DNA of 64,000 bases from Hyperoplus lanceolatus (lineage: Eukaryota; Chordata; Actinopteri; Uranoscopiformes; Ammodytidae), in assembly GCA_026929865.2 (NCBI GenBank), contig CM049414.1:8151001-8215000 (forward strand). The letters run 5' to 3'. Made by a program: the position numbers and the translations under genes. This document shows positions 1 through 64,000 of this stretch, piece after piece; position 1 is the first letter of the stretch, and each line of letters starts with the position of its first letter. The notes beneath the pieces were generated by a model that saw nothing but the letters and a program-made list of their open reading frames with translations, did not search any database and was not told the DNA's origin.

Positions 1-2
1 CT

Positions 3-59354
<59,352 letters not shown>

Positions 59355-59730
59355 GTTGTTCTTAAAAAATGCACAGTGGTTTTAATCCACCCGGTGCCGC
59401 GGGTTCGAGTCCCCCCGTAATTCTTCTACACTCGTTGAGCAAGGCAGGGTGACGGCGGCCCTGGATGCGCAAGATCACGGCATGGTCACTTGCGCTCTCC
59501 CTAAATCCATTAGCAGTCCCGGCATGATTCCTTTTCCCCTTCTCCTCCTTCACTGCGCCAAGAAACAACAATCCAGCGGGTCGAGGGACGGCGGGACATC
59601 CATGTCGAAGGGTACGGAATCCAGTAGGGAGGGGGGCGCACAAGCGTGAGATATAGGTACTCCAGAGGGTTGGAGAGGGGCTAGAGAGCGCCAAGCAGAG
59701 GATACAGCAGCGATATGCAGCCCCCTATGA
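59355..59730 (-). other. grik2: Probable 5' UTR of grik2 with three short upstream ORFs
   Basis: Reading from a TATA-like box toward the start codon, there are three ATG-started short frames, all closing before the main ATG: 59603-59550 (17 codons), 59599-59510 (29 codons, overlapping in another frame) and 59525-59475 (16 codons). If this stretch is in the mRNA, translation of the receptor would need leaky scanning or reinitiation. The UTR extent is inferred; a non-coding first exon or splicing inside the UTR is possible. Confidence 0.45.
59371..59416 (+). other. tRNA-like fragment (pol III B-box) antisense in the 5' UTR
   Basis: GGTTCGAGTCC (59402-59412) is an exact B-box, flanked by GCGG and CCCC like a T-arm, with GCACAGTGGT (59371-59380) resembling an A-box upstream. 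The A-to-B distance is about 31 bases, shorter than in a tRNA, and no acceptor stem pairs. I read it as a possible decayed tRNA or SINE fragment lying 17-62 bases upstream of the grik2 ATG, not as a tRNA gene. Confidence 0.35.
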
Positions 59731-59755
59731 GGCGCTCTGGGTTGCTTGCGCTCCC

Positions 59756-59789
59756 ATTATACTGCACTGCTGCACAGGCTCTGACGTCG
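59756..59789 (-). promoter_or_regulatory. Candidate core promoter: TATA-like box and CRE-like site
   Basis: On the minus strand TATAAT (59761-59756) lies about 20 bases downstream of CGACGTCA (59789-59782), a one-mismatch CRE palindrome that CREB/ATF proteins bind. A start near 59730 would give a 5' UTR of roughly 375 bases. Motif matches only; many GRIK genes use TATA-less promoters, so the start site is tentative. Confidence 0.3.
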
Positions 59790-60330
59790 AGCCAAGGTTA
59801 GTGATGTGAACGCGCACCAGAGAGACAGAGAGAAGGCGAGCGAGCGATCGAGTGAGGGAGAGATGGAAGGTAAAAGACAGATGGATACACAGAAAGAAAG
59901 ATGAAAAGGAGGGAGGATGGGAATGTAGAGAGAGACAGATGGGTGGATTGGAAGGGACACAGAGATACAGTAAATACTGGGTGGGTGGGTGGGTGGGTAC
60001 TTGGGGGTGAACGCAAACTTTATTTCACATCTCCTTCCCAGGCTGTATATTCTTAGTTTCCTCCTTAACTCCAAACGTCTGAGGATGCAATATTGCAATA
60101 TTTTAAGTACAGTACATACAGCCCTATTGGCTCCAGGGTCAACCCTTATCCATGCAATCCGTCCAAACTACAACCAGATATGGATCCACTCACAAAAGCA
60201 GATAATCGATACACAATGATGAAAATAAAGTTTTGGGTTCGTTGATCATATGTGATCATCTTATATTTAAGTTGCGTGTAAGGAGACAGCTGCAATCGTT
60301 ATAAAACCCTGTGTAAGTGCATGATATCCA

Positions 60331-60351
60331 TTCAGCACCATGGACAGAGAT
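60331..60351 (+). promoter_or_regulatory. RE1/NRSE silencer element (REST binding site)
   Basis: TTCAGCACCATGGACAGAG matches the RE1 consensus TTCAGCACCACGGACAGCG at all but two positions, including both half-sites TTCAGCACC and GGACAG at the canonical spacing. REST (NRSF) uses such sites to silence neuronal genes outside neurons. It lies about 0.6 kb upstream of the candidate transcription start of a neuronal receptor gene, which is the expected context. Confidence 0.75.
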
Positions 60352-61354
60352 ACAGCAGAGCCCACAATGTGACAGCAGAAAGTAGCTCTCTCCACAGTCT
60401 GCTGTAAAGTCACCTCGCCTCGCTCAGGTTTGACACAACCAGCAATGATTAAGCCGATGTTCACACTAGAGAAGGTTTTGGCTTAGGGCTAATGTTCAAG
60501 CTTTGGCGAGGTGTACAGACATTTTGCTGGCATACAAAATAAAGAACAAATGTACAGACCTCTCTCTGCACACAACAACTGGGCAACCTCTGCAGCGTTA
60601 TAATCTCATGCCTGCAGGTTATCATCAAGTGTAGGGTAGGATACGTGGTAGTAGGCCTGCACGTTTTGGTTTCGTCATTCACAACTTCTCTTTTCTGAAT
60701 TTCTCGGAATTGTGGGAGGAGTGGGATGAAAGGAATTCAAATTGGCAGAACAGCAAATCCTTAATATCGACAGAAGCTGCTGAAAGGCAGGAATATTTAA
60801 CCTATGCTAATAACTCCACTTTAGACTTAAAAGCCTTCCAGCAACAGACTCTTGTCGAGTGTGTGAGCCGTCCTCCGATATGGAAAGGTGTGAGTGGCAT
60901 GCACACAAAGGCTCCACTGCCGGTTACATTTCACAGGGAAAGACTAAATAAACCTATCATTTTTCTTCATCTGGTTATCCCATGGATGCCTTGCACAGAG
61001 GAGATGGATATCTGCAGCTCTTGCGTCGGCCTACACGCTATTGATTTAACACTACATGCCTCTTATCAGCATCCACACCCAATGAATAGCGCTTCACGGG
61101 CCATTGCATCAGATGGAGCTGTAGGTACAGTGGTGCGCACCCGCACCACGAGGGTGGAAGGCCATTTAATCCCAAACGGAGATGTGAAAGGAGCTCTTTG
61201 ATCGGCGCCACCAGAGTCCTAAAGCCTGAATGAACACTGTCATTGTGTGAATTAAGTGTGAATGACTGGCCTGTGTATGTATGAGGGTGTGTGTGGGTGT
61301 GTACTCCAAAATAAAGTCACAATAATATTCATGTGTGACTTTTCATAAAGGAAA

Positions 61355-62230
61355 CATAGTGTGCTCATTTTCTAGCCTGGTGCTACCAGACCATCGTACT
61401 TCATTTCATTTGTACAGAAGGTCTGGCAGTGCTTTAATTGGCAAACGTTCACTCATGGAGGCGGGTGTCTGTTAAAGTTTAAAACTATTGGATCTGCCCA
61501 GTGCCACTCTGGATTAGCCAACCAATCGCATAACGTTTGGTCGTCACGTGTGTCATGAGCCGGCTTCTGGCAACTGAAACTGGAGCGCGACTTCGACGTC
61601 ATCGTTCTCAGCCACTCGCTCTGTTCGCTGATTGGACCGGCTGTCGAATCTCCAGCAAAACTGGGAAATGGGCTGTACACCCAGACTGACTACTGAAGGG
61701 AAAATAAAATTTGGCCGGAAGTAGGCGGGTGGGCGGAGCCAGGCTACTCATTTTCAGGTTTACAACTGGAATTTGGGTTTCTATACTCAAAACTGTTTTC
61801 ATGGTGTAGTGTCCAAAAATACCTTTAAATCTCTCACAATTCCATTGCGGCATCCCCTCTTTTCAGCCTCTGTCTGAAATGCTTCGTTATCTCTTGTTGT
61901 CTCTTTATACCCTGCCTCCCAACAAGTCCAGTCTGCTCTGATTGGCCCTGAATCTAACTGCCAGTTTGAATCTAACTGTCAGTTTGATTCAGGGATAACT
62001 GGAGGTGTGCTTATCACAGGTGGAGGTAGTGCTAGGTTAGGTTGTTAATGAGGGGGCATGGCTTCTCCCTTTATGACATTACAATGGGAGAGGAAACTGA
62101 CCGGGGTTTTTGAACACAGGTTTTCATAAAGGTGAAGAAAAAGAGAGAGGTTTTCAAAGTCTCTGGACACACAGTGGACCCATTTTCGTTTTGCACAATA
62201 GGCGACCTTTGAAAGAGGTATTTTGGGGCG
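61355..62230. mobile_element. Older dispersed teleost repeat split by the TAGCCTGG element
   Basis: GTGCTCATTTTC, then after the nested insertion CAGGTTTACAACTGG and CCCCTCTTTTCAGCCTCTGT with CAGTCTGCTCTGATTGG, match my memory of a MITE common in percomorph genomes. The right boundary is uncertain. It contains a small tandem duplication of GAATCTAACTG (about 61950-61985). Confidence 0.5.
61373..61746. mobile_element. TAGCCTGG element, short copy, 9-bp duplication
   Basis: The element is 374 bp with ends TAGCCTGG and CCAGGCTA and a perfect duplication CTCATTTTC (61364-61372, 61747-61755). It is inserted into the terminal region of an older dispersed fish repeat that resumes at 61747. Confidence 0.8.
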
Positions 62231-63433
62231 ACCTTGATGTACATTATGGAAGATGTTTCCCCTCTAATGTTCCTATACAGTATTACATCTCTGTATACGT
62301 CCTTATTTCATATATTTTTAACACAAGAAGATAGTGATATTATAAGTAGGCTTTAATGTGTACTAGATAAGCAAGAGGATACTTACACCTACACTCCATC
62401 ATACATTACCAGATCTGCCAAATCCACGTTCACAAGTAAACGCAAATGCACTTAATAAAAGAGGGCGCTTGTATCAGCTAAAAGGAAACACGGGGTAATT
62501 ACACGGGATCAAGTGTGTAGTGTGAACGTTGAGCGCGTGACAGACACAGTCAGTGTGCGTGGGTCTGTGCGCACACAAGTACTCTGCAGTGTGAGAATAT
62601 CAAAGAGAATGGCACTCATCATGCCACCATCTGGACCATTAGCATAATCATGGGGAAAATTCAGGGTCTCCGTATAAGTCAGCAGAGCTTCACACCGCAT
62701 GAAAGGATTGCTTATTGAGCTCAGCGAGAAGACATAAACTGACAGGCACATAGGTTTCCTTTTAAAGTCACAGCGCCCTCTGGCTCAACACTAAGGTATT
62801 GCACTAGGTAAACTCCTTAGGTAGTCCTCAGGCCCCAGCACTCAACTAAAAATCTCATTTGCACAATGGAATTAGGGGCTGCCACAAATGATTCCGACTT
62901 AATTTTCAAATATAAATCCAAATGGTATTCTATGTCCGAGACCGAGCATTTGGGGGGATTAAAGGTTGTTGATATCTTGATTACCAATTACAAGTCAAAG
63001 TTGAACAAACTTTTGGCTTTCCCTTAAGCCATTCAGGCTTAGCTAAGAGTGTGTAAACCAATCAGAAACAGAGGAGGTGATGGGAATGGTGAATTGCCTC
63101 ATTATGATGTTAAAACTACTCTTGCTCTTTCAGCTCGTTGTGACTAATGCAACAAAAATACCATTTGGGAAATGTACTCCTCTTTTCTCCCCTCCATCCA
63201 CGATCAAACCGTGTCAGTTTTGAAGGAGACCACAAATTAGATGACTTTATACACACCCACTCGCTTGTAACCCGTGGAGGCTTCCACATGAGCTGGTTGG
63301 TGTGTTTATTCAGACGCCATTCATGCACTGGGTATTGCAAAGGGGACTTTATGCAAAGGAGCGATAACCATTGCTCAAAGTCCTTCTGTCATTCTCTCTC
63401 TCTGTTTCTCTCCCTCCTCCCCTTCCTCCCTCC

Positions 63434-63434
63434 C

Positions 63435-63471
<37 letters not shown>
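63434..63471. repeat. CT microsatellite
   Basis: About 18 CT units after a CCT-rich stretch. Confidence 0.9.
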
Positions 63472-63474
<3 letters not shown>

Positions 63475-64000
63475 GCAGACTGGTGGAAAGATAGCATTGG
63501 CACAGGGAGGGAAACCATGGAAACGAGAAGCTGATGCACTTTGAATGGTAAGACCCTGAAAGAGAAGACATTCATTCAGCTCAGTTGCCCTGCACTGAAG
63601 GCTCAACTCTACTGCATTATTCTGAATAGCTACAAGTTTACATTAACATGGTTGGCTCTAGAAAGGCAACAATGGTCTCACTTCATCAGCCCATTATGTT
63701 AGAACGGCTGTAGCTAAGGATGTTGTGACGTTTGAAAAAGGGCCCTGCAAAAACACACATACAGTACACACGTTCTCCCCTCCCACACTGTACAAGAATA
63801 TGTAAAACTGTTCCTTTTCTGCAGCTCAGGCATTTCAGTGTCTGTAGCCGCAAATTCACTCAAGCCTGTGACCAAAGCAGATGTTGCAGTGGAGAGATAT
63901 TTCCCAGTTGTGGCTTTGCTTCGGCAGTGTCTTTGAACGTAACAGCATGCCGGAGTCAGTCAGTGCCCGCCATATATGTTTTACGCAGTGCTTTCAATGA

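Larger units (their letters stand above)
59790..64000. other. Upstream intergenic region
   Basis: This 4.2 kb beyond the candidate promoter holds the RE1 site (60331), a two-family nested transposon (about 61355-62230), a CT repeat (63434-63471) and otherwise unremarkable sequence. The open frame 60710-61201 on the plus strand has no family resemblance I know. No second gene is supported. Confidence 0.7.

Noticed and set aside
59371-59416. Functional tRNA gene
   Set aside because: The A-to-B box spacing is too short and no acceptor or anticodon stems form.
59362-59694. 110-codon minus-strand frame upstream of grik2
   Set aside because: It begins at TTG, not ATG, and falls in the probable 5' UTR; the short ATG frames there were reported instead.
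60710-61201. 163-codon plus-strand ORF upstream of grik2
   Set aside because: No recognised domain, no splice or promoter context, and unremarkable composition; consistent with chance.

Overview
The window is nuclear DNA of a ray-finned fish, most likely a spiny-rayed (percomorph-type) teleost. The evidence is one vertebrate gene with GT-AG introns, very dense microsatellites, and many fish-type DNA transposons and a tRNA-derived SINE, including repeat families I know from percomorph genomes. There is no sign of bacterial, viral or CRISPR content.

The only gene I can support is a minus-strand kainate-type ionotropic glutamate receptor, best read as grik2 (GluK2/GluR6). Twelve coding exons were found by joining conserved protein blocks at canonical splice sites. 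Exon 1 (start codon and signal peptide) ends at 59354, and exon 12 (channel pore entry with the Q/R site) runs off the left edge at position 5. In gene order the exons are 59354-59231, 38278-38111, 36402-36145, 32429-32248, 30141-30088, 28344-28171, 9575-9432, 6128-6021, 5905-5792, 5622-5416, 4426-4203 and 123-5. They add up to 1876 coding bases (625 codons plus one base), with no frameshift or stop. The missing 3' part should encode the rest of the pore, the second ligand-binding half, the last membrane helix and the tail.

Upstream of exon 1 (right side, above 59354) are a probable 5' UTR with three short upstream ORFs, a TATA-like box next to a CRE-like site, and a near-consensus RE1/NRSE silencer site at 60331. 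All of this fits a neuron-restricted gene. No second gene was recognised out to 64000.

The introns, especially intron 1 (21 kb) and intron 6 (18.6 kb), hold most of the sequence. They contain a Tc1-type fold-back element with TA duplications, two nearly identical inverted mariner-type elements, hAT elements with 8-bp duplications, a PIF/Harbinger-like MITE inside a SINE, a two-copy element with 9-bp duplications, several palindromic MITEs, and large CA, CT, TATC, TTTC and ATT repeats. The points most worth checking are the channel editing sites (Cys fixed in the genome at the Y/C site, CAA at the Q/R site), the RE1 site, and transposons lying very close to splice sites. I found no novel multi-gene system.
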